64,000 nt of DNA from Sandaracinaceae bacterium (GTDB lineage Bacteria > Myxococcota_A > Polyangia > Polyangiales > Houyiibacteriaceae), in the NCBI GenBank assembly GCA_020633055.1, contig JACKEJ010000005.1:806001-870000 (forward strand). The letters are read 5' to 3'. Position 1 is the stretch's first letter, and each line of letters begins with the position of its first letter. Shown piece by piece: positions 35,025 through 43,573 of the stretch. The position numbers and the translations under genes are program-made. A model generated the notes under the pieces. The model was given only the letters and a program-made list of their open reading frames with translations, had not been told where the DNA came from and searched no databases.

Positions 35025-35918
35025 TCAGAGGGGGAACACGACCTTGGTCAGCTGCTCGGACACGTCCCACAAGCGACGGGCAACATCCTCGTCGCGCGCG
35101 CTTCGCGTCGCGCTGGCGCGCCCCGGATGGCCCCGCATGCCGCCCAGCGACTGGGGCCCGTAGTACCCCCCCTGCACGACGTCCGGCGAGACCGCAGCGT
35201 AGAGCGACGGCAGCGCGCCCATCGCCGCCGACTGCGCCGCGACGGGGTTGAGCGCACGGCTCATCAGATCGTGCGCCTGCAGGTTGGTGGCCGCGTAACC
35301 AGGGTGCGCCGCCACGGACAAGAGCCCGCTGCCGGCGCGCTCGAGGCGCCGCGCGAGCTCGAACGTGAAGAGCAGGTTGGCGAGCTTGCTCTGGCCATAG
35401 GCGAGCCAGGCGACGTACAGGCGGTCGAAGTGCAGGTCGTCGAAGTAGATGCGCCCCAACCTGTGCATGATGCTGGACACGGTGACCACGCGCGCGCCCT
35501 CGGTGCGCTGCAACAGGGGCAGCAGCTGGCCCGTCAGCGCGAAGTGGCCGAGGTGGTTGGTGCCCAGCTGCGTCTCGAAGCCGTCCTGTGTGCGACCCTT
35601 GGGCGGCACCATGACGCCGGCGTTGTTGACCAGCAGGTCCAGCCGCGGGTAGGAGCCGCTCACCCGCTTGGCGCACTCGCTGACGGACACCAGATCGGAG
35701 AGGTCGAGCGCCTCGAAGTGGAGCGCCCCGCGCGCACCGGCGGCACGGATCTCGTCCATCGCGTCGCGCGCCTTGGCCTCCGTGCGGCACGCCAGGATGA
35801 CGTCGGCCCCATGCGCGGAGAGCGCCTTGGCGGTCTCGAGCCCCAGGCCGCTGTTGGCGCCGGTGATGAGGACCAGGCGCCCTTGCTGGTCGCCGATGCT
35901 GTCTGCCGTGAACGTCAT
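35025..35918 (-). CDS. Short-chain dehydrogenase/reductase (retinol dehydrogenase-like)
   Basis: NAD(P)-dependent oxidoreductase of 297 residues. Rossmann motif TGANSGLGLE, DLSD after beta3, LLVNNAGVM, catalytic Ser in VVTVSSIMHR and YGQSKLAN (Tyr and Lys). HLGHFALTGQLLPLL and AAHPGYAATNLQAH are typical of the WW-oxidoreductase/retinol dehydrogenase-like group. An Arg in ACRTEAKA after beta2 favours NADP(H). It stands alone, with the dikinase lipoprotein downstream on the same strand by about 60 bases and a divergent hypothetical gene upstream. Confidence 0.92.
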   Translation of the reverse strand: MTFTADSIGDQQGRLVLITGANSGLGLETAKALSAHGADVILACRTEAKARDAMDEIRAAGARGALHFEALDLSDLVSVSECAKRVSGSYPRLDLLVNNAGVMVPPKGRTQDGFETQLGTNHLGHFALTGQLLPLLQRTEGARVVTVSSIMHRLGRIYFDDLHFDRLYVAWLAYGQSKLANLLFTFELARRLERAGSGLLSVAAHPGYAATNLQAHDLMSRALNPVAAQSAAMGALPSLYAAVSPDVVQGGYYGPQSLGGMRGHPGRASATRSARDEDVARRLWDVSEQLTKVVFPL

Positions 35919-35979
35919 CGCGCACAGATATCACAGGCGTCGGCGCGAATCAGCGGGCAACGCGTGCTACGACGCTCGG

Positions 35980-36648
35980 GTGGCGAGACCCACCTTCGAC
36001 CCGCACTGGGCCCTCCTGGGCATGCCGAGCGACGCCTACCCGCCCGCGCGCTTCTGGCTCTCCCCCATCAAAGCCGGTGACCTCGAGAGCTGCGTGGAGG
36101 TGCAGGACGCTCGCGAGTACGACGAGGACGGCGAGGTCTTCGCCCGAGGGCTCGCGTGCCCGGACATCTTCGGCGCGCCCGAGGCGGGCGGCCGGCGCCC
36201 TCGCGAGCGCGATCGTCGCTTCGGGCGGATCACGCTGCGCGCCCCGGTGGCGCACCCGCTGCGCGGCCCGGTCTCGGCCCTGTACGAGCTGCCTGTCTTG
36301 CCCGCCGGGCTGCGCGAAAGCCCCCGCGGAACGACGCCCCACCCTCTGACGGCGCGGTACGCAGACGTGGTACGCGCCAACCAGGCCGTGGCTGCGGCCG
36401 ACTACCCGAACGCCTTCCGTGAGGCCTACGCTGCCCTCCGCGCGGGAGTCCAGGACTTGTTCCTGGGCGATGTCGCATCGCTGCGACTGGCGCTGGGCCC
36501 AACCCCCGAGGAGCGCTGGTCACGGCTGTGCGCGCTGGGCGACCGCGCCGCGGGGCCCGACTTCGACCCTGTCTGGGCCGACGACGAGGAGACCCATCTC
36601 ACCCTGGCGTGCCTCGCTGCGCTGGGGTTCGCGGTGATGCCTCGCTGA
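35980..36648 (+). CDS. Hypothetical protein
   Basis: 222 residues from the GTG at 35980 (ARPTFDPHWALLGMPSDAYP). I recognise no family. It is soluble, rich in Arg, Ala and Pro, with a basic middle (RRPRERDRRFGRI) and a helical C-terminal half (YPNAFREAYAALRAGVQDLF, then ETHLTLACLAALGF). The longer frame starting at 35668 lies over the divergent SDR gene and was not used. Codon use matches the neighbours, so it is probably real. Its last codons sit inside a tandem repeat. Confidence 0.55.
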   Translation: MARPTFDPHWALLGMPSDAYPPARFWLSPIKAGDLESCVEVQDAREYDEDGEVFARGLACPDIFGAPEAGGRRPRERDRRFGRITLRAPVAHPLRGPVSALYELPVLPAGLRESPRGTTPHPLTARYADVVRANQAVAAADYPNAFREAYAALRAGVQDLFLGDVASLRLALGPTPEERWSRLCALGDRAAGPDFDPVWADDEETHLTLACLAALGFAVMPR

Positions 36649-36715
36649 GCGCGGGTGGCGGGCGCGCGGCGACGCCTCGCTGAGGGCGAGCGGCGGGCGG
36701 CGGGCGCGCGGCGAC
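36639..36715. repeat. Imperfect tandem duplication across a stop codon
   Basis: 36639-36673 (35 bases) and 36674-36715 (42 bases) both begin GCCTCGCTGAG and end GGCGGGCGCGCGGCGAC. The first copy includes the last codons and TGA stop of the preceding gene; the second lies in the convergent gap. Nothing else is recognised in 36649-36766. Confidence 0.65.
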
Positions 36716-36766
36716 GGCCAACGCCTGGGCCACATCGCAGCCCACGCAAAACGCGACGTCGGATGC

Positions 36767-37267
36767 TCAGCCGACGGCCACGACGTCGTAGGTGCGCGGC
36801 GCGCCAGCCCGGGCGATGACGACCTCGTCGCCCACGAAGCGCCCGAGCAGCGCGCGCCCCACGGGTGACGAGGGGCTGACCACCCACACGGGCGGCGCGC
36901 CCGGGCCGACGCTCAGCTCGGTCCCGCCGGCCACGTCCAGAACGAAGAAGGTGCGCGCCTCGCCGTCCTCCAGCTCGGCCCGCACCAGGGCGCCCAAACC
37001 GATGGCGTCGTCCTCGCCGTACGCCCGCGGCGACAGCAGCCGCACGCGGTGCAGGGCCTCGGCCAGCTCCTCCGCGCGCTGCGCCTGCCCGCGCGCGAGG
37101 TACGACTGCTCGAGACCACGCGTGTCCTTGTCGTTCTCGGCTCGCGCTTCCTCATGGGTAGCGTCTGCGCGCGTCTGCTCGGCACGCGCCGCGGCCCGCT
37201 CGATGCGCCCTTCCAGCTCGGCGCGCAGCGCCGCGATGACCACCTGCTTGTCGGGGAGTGTCGCCAT
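36767..37267 (-). CDS. GreA/GreB-family transcript cleavage factor-like protein
   Basis: 166 residues. The N-terminal half is a charged coiled coil (ALRAELEGRIERAAARAEQT, then AENDKDTRGLEQSYLARGQA) whose tip keeps acidic residues able to hold Mg2+ in the polymerase secondary channel. The C-terminal half is the GreAB FKBP-like domain, with the signature SSPVGRALLGRFVGDEVVI. It resembles the short GreA/GreB-like proteins that occur in addition to true GreA. The ATG at 37267 is preceded by the dehydrogenase stop by 23 bases, so the two are probably one transcript. Confidence 0.82.
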   Translation of the reverse strand: MATLPDKQVVIAALRAELEGRIERAAARAEQTRADATHEEARAENDKDTRGLEQSYLARGQAQRAEELAEALHRVRLLSPRAYGEDDAIGLGALVRAELEDGEARTFFVLDVAGGTELSVGPGAPPVWVVSPSSPVGRALLGRFVGDEVVIARAGAPRTYDVVAVG

Positions 37268-37290
37268 GGTCCGCCGCTCTGGGGCGCCTG

Positions 37291-38469
37291 CTAGAGGATC
37301 TTCTCCACGTTGGCGAGGTCGCGCGTCATGTTCTTGTGGTGCGCCTCGAGCGTGCCTCCACCGATCTCCAGCAGCTTCGCGTCGCGCCACAGGCGCTCCA
37401 CGTGGTACTCGCCCATGTAGCCATAGCCACCGAGCACCTGCATGGCGCGGTCGGCCACGTTCTTCGCCATCGTGGCGCAGTAGAGCTTCACGCCATCCGA
37501 GTCCAGGCGATGCCCGGGCTCGCTCAGGTTCATGTGCGAGGCCGTGTTGTACACGTAGGTGCGACCCGCCATGAACTCGGCGTAGCTCTCCGCGATGTGC
37601 CGCTGGATCTGCCCGAAGTGGTCCAGTGTCTTCCCGAAGCTCACGCGCTCCCGCGCGTAACGGTTCATGATCTCGATGCTGCGCCGCGCGATGCCGAGGC
37701 TCATCGCGGCGAGCGTGAGCCGCTCGAGCTCCAGGTTGCGCATCATGCACAGCGTCGCGTGCCCTTCACGGCCCACCAGGTTCTCGGCGGGCACGGAGCA
37801 GTCCTCGAAGACCAGCTCGGCCGTGGCCGAAGCGCGCATGCCGCACTTGTCCTCTAGCTTCTGGCCCAGCGAGAAGCCTTGCATGCCCTTCTCGACGACG
37901 AACATGGACACCTGGCTGCGCTCGGCGCCCTGGACGCGGGCGTAGACGAGGAACACATCGCCCAGCTCGGTCTTCGAGACCGCGCCGTTGGTGATCCACA
38001 TCTTCGCCCCGTTGAGCACGTAGCGGTCTCCCTCGCGACGCGCCGTGGTGCGCAGGCCCATGACGTCCGTGCCTGCCCCCGGCTCGCTCATGCACATGCC
38101 GCCGATGCGCGCTCCGCTGCACGCGGCGGGCAGGAAGCGCTGCCGCTGCTCGGGTGTGCCGTTCACGTAAAGGTTGTTCGCGAACAGCATGGCGTGTGCG
38201 AGGTACGAGAGCGTGAACGCCGGATCCGCCGCCGCGAGCTCCTCGTGCGCGATGACGGCCGCCGTGGCGTCGAGTCCCGCGCCGCCGACCTCTTCACCCA
38301 AGGTGACCCCGAGCAGCCCGAGTTCGCCGAGCTTCTGGAAGAGCGGCAGGTTGAACGTCTCGGTGCGGTCGTGCTCGAGCGCCTGCGGCTCGACCTCACG
38401 CTCGACGAAGGCGCGCAGCATCTCGCGCAGCTGTTGGTGCTCGGGGGTGGGATTGAAGATGTCGGTCAT
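37291..38469 (-). CDS. Acyl-CoA dehydrogenase, isovaleryl-CoA dehydrogenase type
   Basis: FAD enzyme of 392 residues. MCMSEPGAGTDVMGL, KMWITNGAVSK, RVSFGKTLDHFGQIQRH and VLGGYGYMGEYHVERLWRD are family motifs. The position of the usual YEGT Glu reads IGGGT, while LELERLTLAAMSLGIA keeps a Glu on the G helix: that is the catalytic arrangement of isovaleryl-CoA dehydrogenase, which acts in leucine breakdown. No mccA/mccB or other leucine-catabolism gene is in the window, so the substrate is tentative. Followed by a GreA-like gene on the same strand. Confidence 0.88.
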   Translation of the reverse strand: MTDIFNPTPEHQQLREMLRAFVEREVEPQALEHDRTETFNLPLFQKLGELGLLGVTLGEEVGGAGLDATAAVIAHEELAAADPAFTLSYLAHAMLFANNLYVNGTPEQRQRFLPAACSGARIGGMCMSEPGAGTDVMGLRTTARREGDRYVLNGAKMWITNGAVSKTELGDVFLVYARVQGAERSQVSMFVVEKGMQGFSLGQKLEDKCGMRASATAELVFEDCSVPAENLVGREGHATLCMMRNLELERLTLAAMSLGIARRSIEIMNRYARERVSFGKTLDHFGQIQRHIAESYAEFMAGRTYVYNTASHMNLSEPGHRLDSDGVKLYCATMAKNVADRAMQVLGGYGYMGEYHVERLWRDAKLLEIGGGTLEAHHKNMTRDLANVEKIL

Positions 38470-38560
38470 GGTCGTTCGCGGCCCTCGGCCGCAGCGTGGT
38501 GGGTGGGGAGAGATCGCGGCCGCGCTCGCCGCGCGAGGCCAGCGCGTGGGAGCACAGGCT

Positions 38561-39403
38561 TCAGTTCCAGACGGTGGACGCGTCGGGCCCGGCGAGCTGG
38601 CCCTCGGCAGCCGCGAAGTGGGAGAGCAACATGGCGTTGAGCGCCTCGGCGCTCTGGAAGGTCACGCCGTGCCCCGCGTCGTCGAGGCGCACCAGAGACG
38701 AGAACGGGATGAGCCGCGCGAGGTCGTCGCTGCGCGAGGGCTGCACCAGACGGTCACGGCCGGGGCGCACGATGAGGCACGGGAGTCGCAGACGCCCGAG
38801 CCGCGCACGCGTGTCGTGCCGCAGCACAGCGGAGAGCTGCCCGAGCACCGTGGCCTGCGGCGCGGGTCGCCCGAAGCGGATGGCCAGCTGCTCGCGGATC
38901 TTGTCGGCGTCCATGCTGGCGACGAACTCGGGCGGGTAGAGCAGCTGCTGCAATGCGTCCAGCCGCCCTCCCCCGCCCAGGAACGCGCGGGCGAAGGTGC
39001 GTATCCCGTCTCCCGGCGGCACCCACCCGGTGGGTCCCCCCGCCTGGGTGGCGATCAGCGTGAGGCTCATGAAGCGCGACGGATGCAGAAGCGCGAGCTC
39101 CTGCGCCACCATGCCGCCCATGGACACGCCCACGAGGTGCGCGCGCTCCCACCCGAGGTCGTCCATCACGCGCGCGGCATCACGCGCCATGTCCTTCATG
39201 GTCCACAGCGGCGTGGGCGACGACTCGCTGCCACCAAGACCCCGGTGGTCGTAGGTGACGACCTGGTGCTGCGCCCGCAGCGCGGCGACCTGAGGGCCCC
39301 AGACCTCGCCACGCATCCCGAGCCCCATGATGAGGAGAACGTTGGACCCGACGTCTCCGTGCACGTCGTAGGCGATGCGGGGGCGAGTGGCGGTGCGGCG
39401 CAT
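38561..39403 (-). CDS. Alpha/beta hydrolase
   Basis: 280 residues from the ATG at 39403. Full alpha/beta hydrolase set: strand NVLLIMGLGMRGEVW with the oxyanion loop, YDHRGLGGSE, nucleophile elbow GVSMGGMVAQELA (Ser), CLIVRPGRDRLVQPSRSD (Asp) and DDAGHGVTFQ (His). It resembles 3-oxoadipate enol-lactonase and related esterases, but the substrate is not determinable. The longer frame starting at 39784 runs over the MepA gene and is wrong. Confidence 0.88.
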   Translation of the reverse strand: MRRTATRPRIAYDVHGDVGSNVLLIMGLGMRGEVWGPQVAALRAQHQVVTYDHRGLGGSESSPTPLWTMKDMARDAARVMDDLGWERAHLVGVSMGGMVAQELALLHPSRFMSLTLIATQAGGPTGWVPPGDGIRTFARAFLGGGGRLDALQQLLYPPEFVASMDADKIREQLAIRFGRPAPQATVLGQLSAVLRHDTRARLGRLRLPCLIVRPGRDRLVQPSRSDDLARLIPFSSLVRLDDAGHGVTFQSAEALNAMLLSHFAAAEGQLAGPDASTVWN

Positions 39404-39462
39404 TGCCGGGAGGATAGTCGATTCCGAGGCCCGTCGCAGCGCTGATGGGCAAGTAGCCCGCG

Positions 39463-40803
39463 TCAGTGGGCGTGGGCGAAGCGCCAGCCTGCCCGGCACT
39501 CGTGGTCGGTGTCGGGGCACACGAAGCGGACGTGCAGGTGGTCGCGGTGGTGCGGAAAGTGCCGAACGATACCGAACGCGTGGTTCTGCCCGCGCGGGTA
39601 CTGGAACCACTCGCGCAGCTGCGCCGGGGTCGCGCCTTGGGAGCGGGCGTACTCGTACAGGGGCTGCTGCAGGCTGTAGTCGATGAAGATGGCCTCCACG
39701 CGGCCCGCCGAGAGCCAGGCGTGGAAGAGCGCCCACTGACGGCGCACGTCGATCTGCGCCGGCGCGGTGTTGCCGAACCCGCACTCGTTCTGGGCGCAGT
39801 GCCGGCGGAAGAACGCGATGTCGGCGTCGCGACCGCTCTGATGGCTGCGGTGATCGCGCAACGCGCCCCCGTCCGCGTCGCTGAGGTCGTGGATGCGCAC
39901 GCGGGGACCGTCGGGATGCAGACGGCGCACCACCTCGAACGCGTCCCGGATCCAGCGCACCGTCTCGAGCGTCCCGAACGCGCGCGACGGCTCGCGTACG
40001 ACGTAGAGCGGGTGCTGCGGCAGCGGCTCGGGGTGGGTGAGGGAGCCGTTGTATGGCAACCCGATGGACTCACTCCTGCTGAGCGGCACGTTCGAGTAGA
40101 GTCGCAGGGTACGTCCGGCGCGGAGGCCATGTCGCCGAACCGTCGGGTTCCAACGTAGGATCTCGGCCACGCTGACCTCGTGCCGCGCGGCGATGCGGGC
40201 GAGCGAGTCCCCACGCTGCACCTCGAGATCGATGGCCGGGCGCGACTCGGGCACGAAGAGCCGCTGGCCGACGCGGATGCGGTCCGGGTCGAGGCCGTCG
40301 TTGTGCTCCAGCAGCGTCGCCACGTCGACGCCGAGCCGCACGGCGATGCCGCTTAGCGTGTCCCCGGGCCGCACCTGGTAGGTCACGCCGCTCGGACGTG
40401 GTCGCGCGGGGCGGCGGCGCTCGCTCGGATCGGTCTGGGGCGGCGCGTCGTCGGCGCTCGCGGGGCTCTCACTGGGGCTGACGCTCGTCGCTGCCGTCGT
40501 CGCGGCGGCCGGTGTGTCCGCCGTCCCGCCGGGCTCACGGGTGGCTTCGGTCGTGGTGGGTGTGTCCGGGGCGCCCTCGGGTGCGATGCGCAGCTCCTGC
40601 CCCACGAGGATGCGGTCCCCTTCGAGCCCGTTCCACGTGCGGAGCTCGTCCACGGTGATCCCGAAGCGCTGCGCGATGAGGCTGAGCGCGTCCCCCGGAC
40701 GCACGGCGTAGAGCAGCGGCGGGTCGGCCTGGGCGCCGCGCGGGAACAACCCGAACGCGAGCAGGCAGATCAAGAGCAGTCGCTTCGACAGACGAGCACG
40801 CAT
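39463..40803 (-). CDS. LysM-containing penicillin-insensitive murein endopeptidase
   Basis: Exported peptidoglycan enzyme of 446 residues. Signal peptide RLLLICLLAFGLFPRGAQA; three LysM modules (about 31-74 YAVRPGDALSLIAQRFGI; 141-185 YQVRPGDTLSGIAVRLGV; 191-235 LEVQRGDSLARIAARHEV), the first two separated by a Thr/Ala/Pro linker; then a MepA/M74 LAS metallopeptidase with DHRSHQSGRDADIAFF and the distal HHRDHLHVRF supplying zinc ligands. M74 enzymes cut the D-Ala-meso-DAP cross-link. E. coli MepA has no LysM, so the modules probably anchor this one to the wall. Start ATG 40803. Confidence 0.92.
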   Translation of the reverse strand: MRARLSKRLLLICLLAFGLFPRGAQADPPLLYAVRPGDALSLIAQRFGITVDELRTWNGLEGDRILVGQELRIAPEGAPDTPTTTEATREPGGTADTPAAATTAATSVSPSESPASADDAPPQTDPSERRRPARPRPSGVTYQVRPGDTLSGIAVRLGVDVATLLEHNDGLDPDRIRVGQRLFVPESRPAIDLEVQRGDSLARIAARHEVSVAEILRWNPTVRRHGLRAGRTLRLYSNVPLSRSESIGLPYNGSLTHPEPLPQHPLYVVREPSRAFGTLETVRWIRDAFEVVRRLHPDGPRVRIHDLSDADGGALRDHRSHQSGRDADIAFFRRHCAQNECGFGNTAPAQIDVRRQWALFHAWLSAGRVEAIFIDYSLQQPLYEYARSQGATPAQLREWFQYPRGQNHAFGIVRHFPHHRDHLHVRFVCPDTDHECRAGWRFAHAH

Positions 40804-40900
40804 GCCCCTGAGCGATACCCGAAGCCGCGCGAGGACCGCAAAAAAGTGGCATACGCGTCGCTGCTGACCTCCAGCCGCGCCCCCCCGAACGTGGTCCAGC

Positions 40901-41569
40901 TCAGTCGCGGACCGGACACCCGAGCGCGAGGCACAGCAGGCGGAAGGCCGCGGCGCGGTGATTGATGGCGGCGCGCACGTCGGGCTCCATCTCGCCGTAG
41001 GTCTGGCTGTAGCCGTGGGGCATGAACATGGGCTCGAAGCCCGCGCCCAGGGTCCCGCGCGCGGGCCACACGAGCACCCCCGGCACGCGCCCCTCCAGCG
41101 CGAGCGTGTCTCCCTCCGGTGTCGCGACCGCCAGGGCGCACGCAAAGGACGCCCCCCGCGCCGCGCCGAGCACTGCCCCGCGCTTGGCCAGCTCGTGCTC
41201 CACACGCGCCATGGCACGCTGCCAGTCGCGTGGCTCCCCGGCCCACCGCGCGGTGTAGACGCCCGGCTCTCCGTCGAGCGCGTCCACGCACACCCCCGAG
41301 TCGTCCGCCAGGGCCACGCGTCCCGAGCGCTCCGCCGCCGCGCGCGCTTTGAGCAAGGCGTTGCCGGTGAACGAGTCCTCCGTCTCCTCTGGCTCTGGCA
41401 GCCCGAGCTCGAGCGCCCCTAGCGTGGCGACACCGACGGTCGTCAGCAGCTCGCGCAGCTCTCCGACCTTGCCTGCGTTGTGGGTTGCGAGGACGACGGG
41501 GGCCCGCCTGAGGCGCGCGATCGTGATGGGGTGTTCGCCGCTCGTGAGCGGTGGCGTCGAATGAGACAT
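40901..41569 (-). CDS. rdgB: RdgB/HAM1 non-canonical purine NTP pyrophosphatase
   Basis: Hydrolyses ITP, dITP and XTP to monophosphates, keeping them out of nucleic acids. 222 residues, about 20 longer than usual because of the N-terminus. Motifs: VVLATHNAGKVGELRELL, EETEDSFTGNALLKARAAAE, VALADDSGVCVDAL (catalytic Asp), GVYTARWAG and HRAAAFRLL. It lies upstream of the murein endopeptidase gene on the same strand with a 97-base gap and is divergent from the DUF3604 operon. Confidence 0.95.
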   Translation of the reverse strand: MSHSTPPLTSGEHPITIARLRRAPVVLATHNAGKVGELRELLTTVGVATLGALELGLPEPEETEDSFTGNALLKARAAAERSGRVALADDSGVCVDALDGEPGVYTARWAGEPRDWQRAMARVEHELAKRGAVLGAARGASFACALAVATPEGDTLALEGRVPGVLVWPARGTLGAGFEPMFMPHGYSQTYGEMEPDVRAAINHRAAAFRLLCLALGCPVRD

Positions 41570-41632
41570 CGGAGAGGCGCACCATGACCCGAGGTGGCAA
41601 TCGCAGCAACCATCGCGCAGAATCGCGGGGCA

Positions 41633-43573
41633 ATGGCTCGCTGCATCCCCCCATCTCGCGCGCTCTCGAAGGCGCGCCTCGGCGCCTTCGCCGCCCTGTG
41701 CTGCTTCGTTCTCGGTTGCGGCGATGACGGGGGTGACCGCCGCGTCGAGACGCTGGGGCGCTGCGCGGACCAGAACCCGCTACGCAACGCGTACTTCGGC
41801 GACACGCATGTCCACACAGCCGCCTCGCTCGACGCCAACCTGCAGGGCACCCGCCTTCGCCCCGCGGACGCATACCGATTCGCGCGCGGCGAGGAGCTCG
41901 GCATTCAGCCCTACGACGCCGATGGCAACGCGCAGCGCACGCGTGTCCTCGGACGACCGCTCGACTTCGTGGCGGTCTCCGATCACGCCGAGTTCTTCGG
42001 CACCATCTACGCGTGCGAGAACGAGAGCGACCCCGGCTACGACTCCGAGCTGTGCGAGCAGTTCCGAGCCGACCCGGAGGACGCGTTCCTTTCGCTGAAC
42101 ATCCGTCTCGCCATCGGGGCGAACTACCCGTCCATCTGCGGCATCGGCGGCGTGGACTGCCAAGAGGGAACGGAGGCTCTGTGGGTCGAGATCCAGGAGG
42201 CCGCCGAAGCCGCCTACGACCGCAGCGACGCCTGCACGTTCACGTCGTTCGTCGGCTACGAGTGGTCGGGCTCCCCCGGCAGCGCGAACCTCCACCGCAA
42301 CGTCATCTTCCGGAACCACGAGGTGCCGGTGCGCCCCTTCGGCTTCTTCGACGGCCGCACACCCGAGCTGCTCTGGGGGGCTCTGCGCGCCGACTGCATC
42401 GACGCGGGCGGGCTGTGTGACGTGCTGACCATCCCCCACAACAGCAACCTCTCGAACGGCATCATGTTCGAAGAGGTCATGGCCAACGGGCAGCCCTTCG
42501 ACACGGCGTACGCGCGTGAGCGCGAGTTCATGGAGCCGCTGGCCGAGATCATCCAGCACAAGGGCTCGAGCGAGTGCGACCGCTCCATCGACTCGGGTGA
42601 CGAGCTGTGTGACTTCGAGTTCCTGCCGTACGCCAACCTCAGCAACCCCGTGCTCGGGGCGACGTCGGACCCGATGGACCGCGATTTCCTCCGGCACGCA
42701 CTCGCTCGGGGTCTGCACTTCCAGGAGACGCTCTCTGCGAATCCTTTCCACTACGGGTTCATCGGCAGCACCGACACCCACATGGGCACCCCGGGCGCCA
42801 CGTCGGAGACGTCGTTCACGGGGCACGGCGGGGCTGGCACGAACAACCGTGATCTAGTCGCCTCCGTCCCCGACGTCATCGAGTTCAACGGCGGCGGTCT
42901 CGCGGTGCTGTGGGCCGAGGAGAACTCGCGCGAGGCGCTGTTCGGAGCGATGCGACGCCGCGAAGCGTACGCCACCTCCGGCCCGCGTATCCTGCTGCGC
43001 TTCTTCGGCGGCTGGGAGTATCCAGCCACCATGTGCGAGCAGGACGGCGATGCGTTCGCGACGACAGGCTACGACGGGGGTGTCGCGATGGGTGGCACCC
43101 TGGGGGCGCGGCCCGGCGCGGGTGGCGCGCCGACCTTCGCGATCTCCGCGCTGCGCGACGCGGGTGACGAGCTCGACCCCGCGACGCCGCTGCAACGCAT
43201 TCAGGTCATCAAGGGCTTCACCGACGCGGAGGGCGCCCCGCAGACGACCATCTACGAGGTAGCTGGCGACGCGAACAACGGCGCGTCCGTGGACCTCGCC
43301 ACGTGCGAGACCTCCGGGACCGGCTTCGACGCGCTGTGTACCGTCTGGACCGACCCCGACTTCGATCCTGCCGTGACGGCCTACTACTACGTCCGCGTCG
43401 TCGAGAACCCGACGTGCCGCTGGTCCACGCGCCTGTGCAATGCCGCAGGTGTGAGCTGCGACGACCCGGGCAACGTGCCGACAGGTTACGAGACCTGCTG
43501 TCGGGACACCATCCAGCCGGTGGTGCAGGAGCGCGCCTGGAGCTCGCCCATCTGGTACCTGCCCGAGCAGTGA
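41633..43573 (+). CDS. DUF3604 lipoprotein, PHP-like metal hydrolase candidate
   Basis: Exported lipoprotein of 646 residues: signal RLGAFAALCCFVLGC, lipobox VLGC. The DUF3604 domain has PHP-type metal ligands: GDTHVHTAASLDA, DFVAVSDHAEFFG, VLTIPHNSNLSNG and GSTDTHMGTPG. This suggests a periplasmic or surface phosphoesterase-like or other metal hydrolase; no activity has been firmly assigned to the family as far as I know. Many Cys pairs in the second half suggest disulfides. The stop codon overlaps the start of a parvulin gene (GTGA), which in turn overlaps a HupE/UreJ gene. Confidence 0.85.
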   Translation: MARCIPPSRALSKARLGAFAALCCFVLGCGDDGGDRRVETLGRCADQNPLRNAYFGDTHVHTAASLDANLQGTRLRPADAYRFARGEELGIQPYDADGNAQRTRVLGRPLDFVAVSDHAEFFGTIYACENESDPGYDSELCEQFRADPEDAFLSLNIRLAIGANYPSICGIGGVDCQEGTEALWVEIQEAAEAAYDRSDACTFTSFVGYEWSGSPGSANLHRNVIFRNHEVPVRPFGFFDGRTPELLWGALRADCIDAGGLCDVLTIPHNSNLSNGIMFEEVMANGQPFDTAYAREREFMEPLAEIIQHKGSSECDRSIDSGDELCDFEFLPYANLSNPVLGATSDPMDRDFLRHALARGLHFQETLSANPFHYGFIGSTDTHMGTPGATSETSFTGHGGAGTNNRDLVASVPDVIEFNGGGLAVLWAEENSREALFGAMRRREAYATSGPRILLRFFGGWEYPATMCEQDGDAFATTGYDGGVAMGGTLGARPGAGGAPTFAISALRDAGDELDPATPLQRIQVIKGFTDAEGAPQTTIYEVAGDANNGASVDLATCETSGTGFDALCTVWTDPDFDPAVTAYYYVRVVENPTCRWSTRLCNAAGVSCDDPGNVPTGYETCCRDTIQPVVQERAWSSPIWYLPEQ

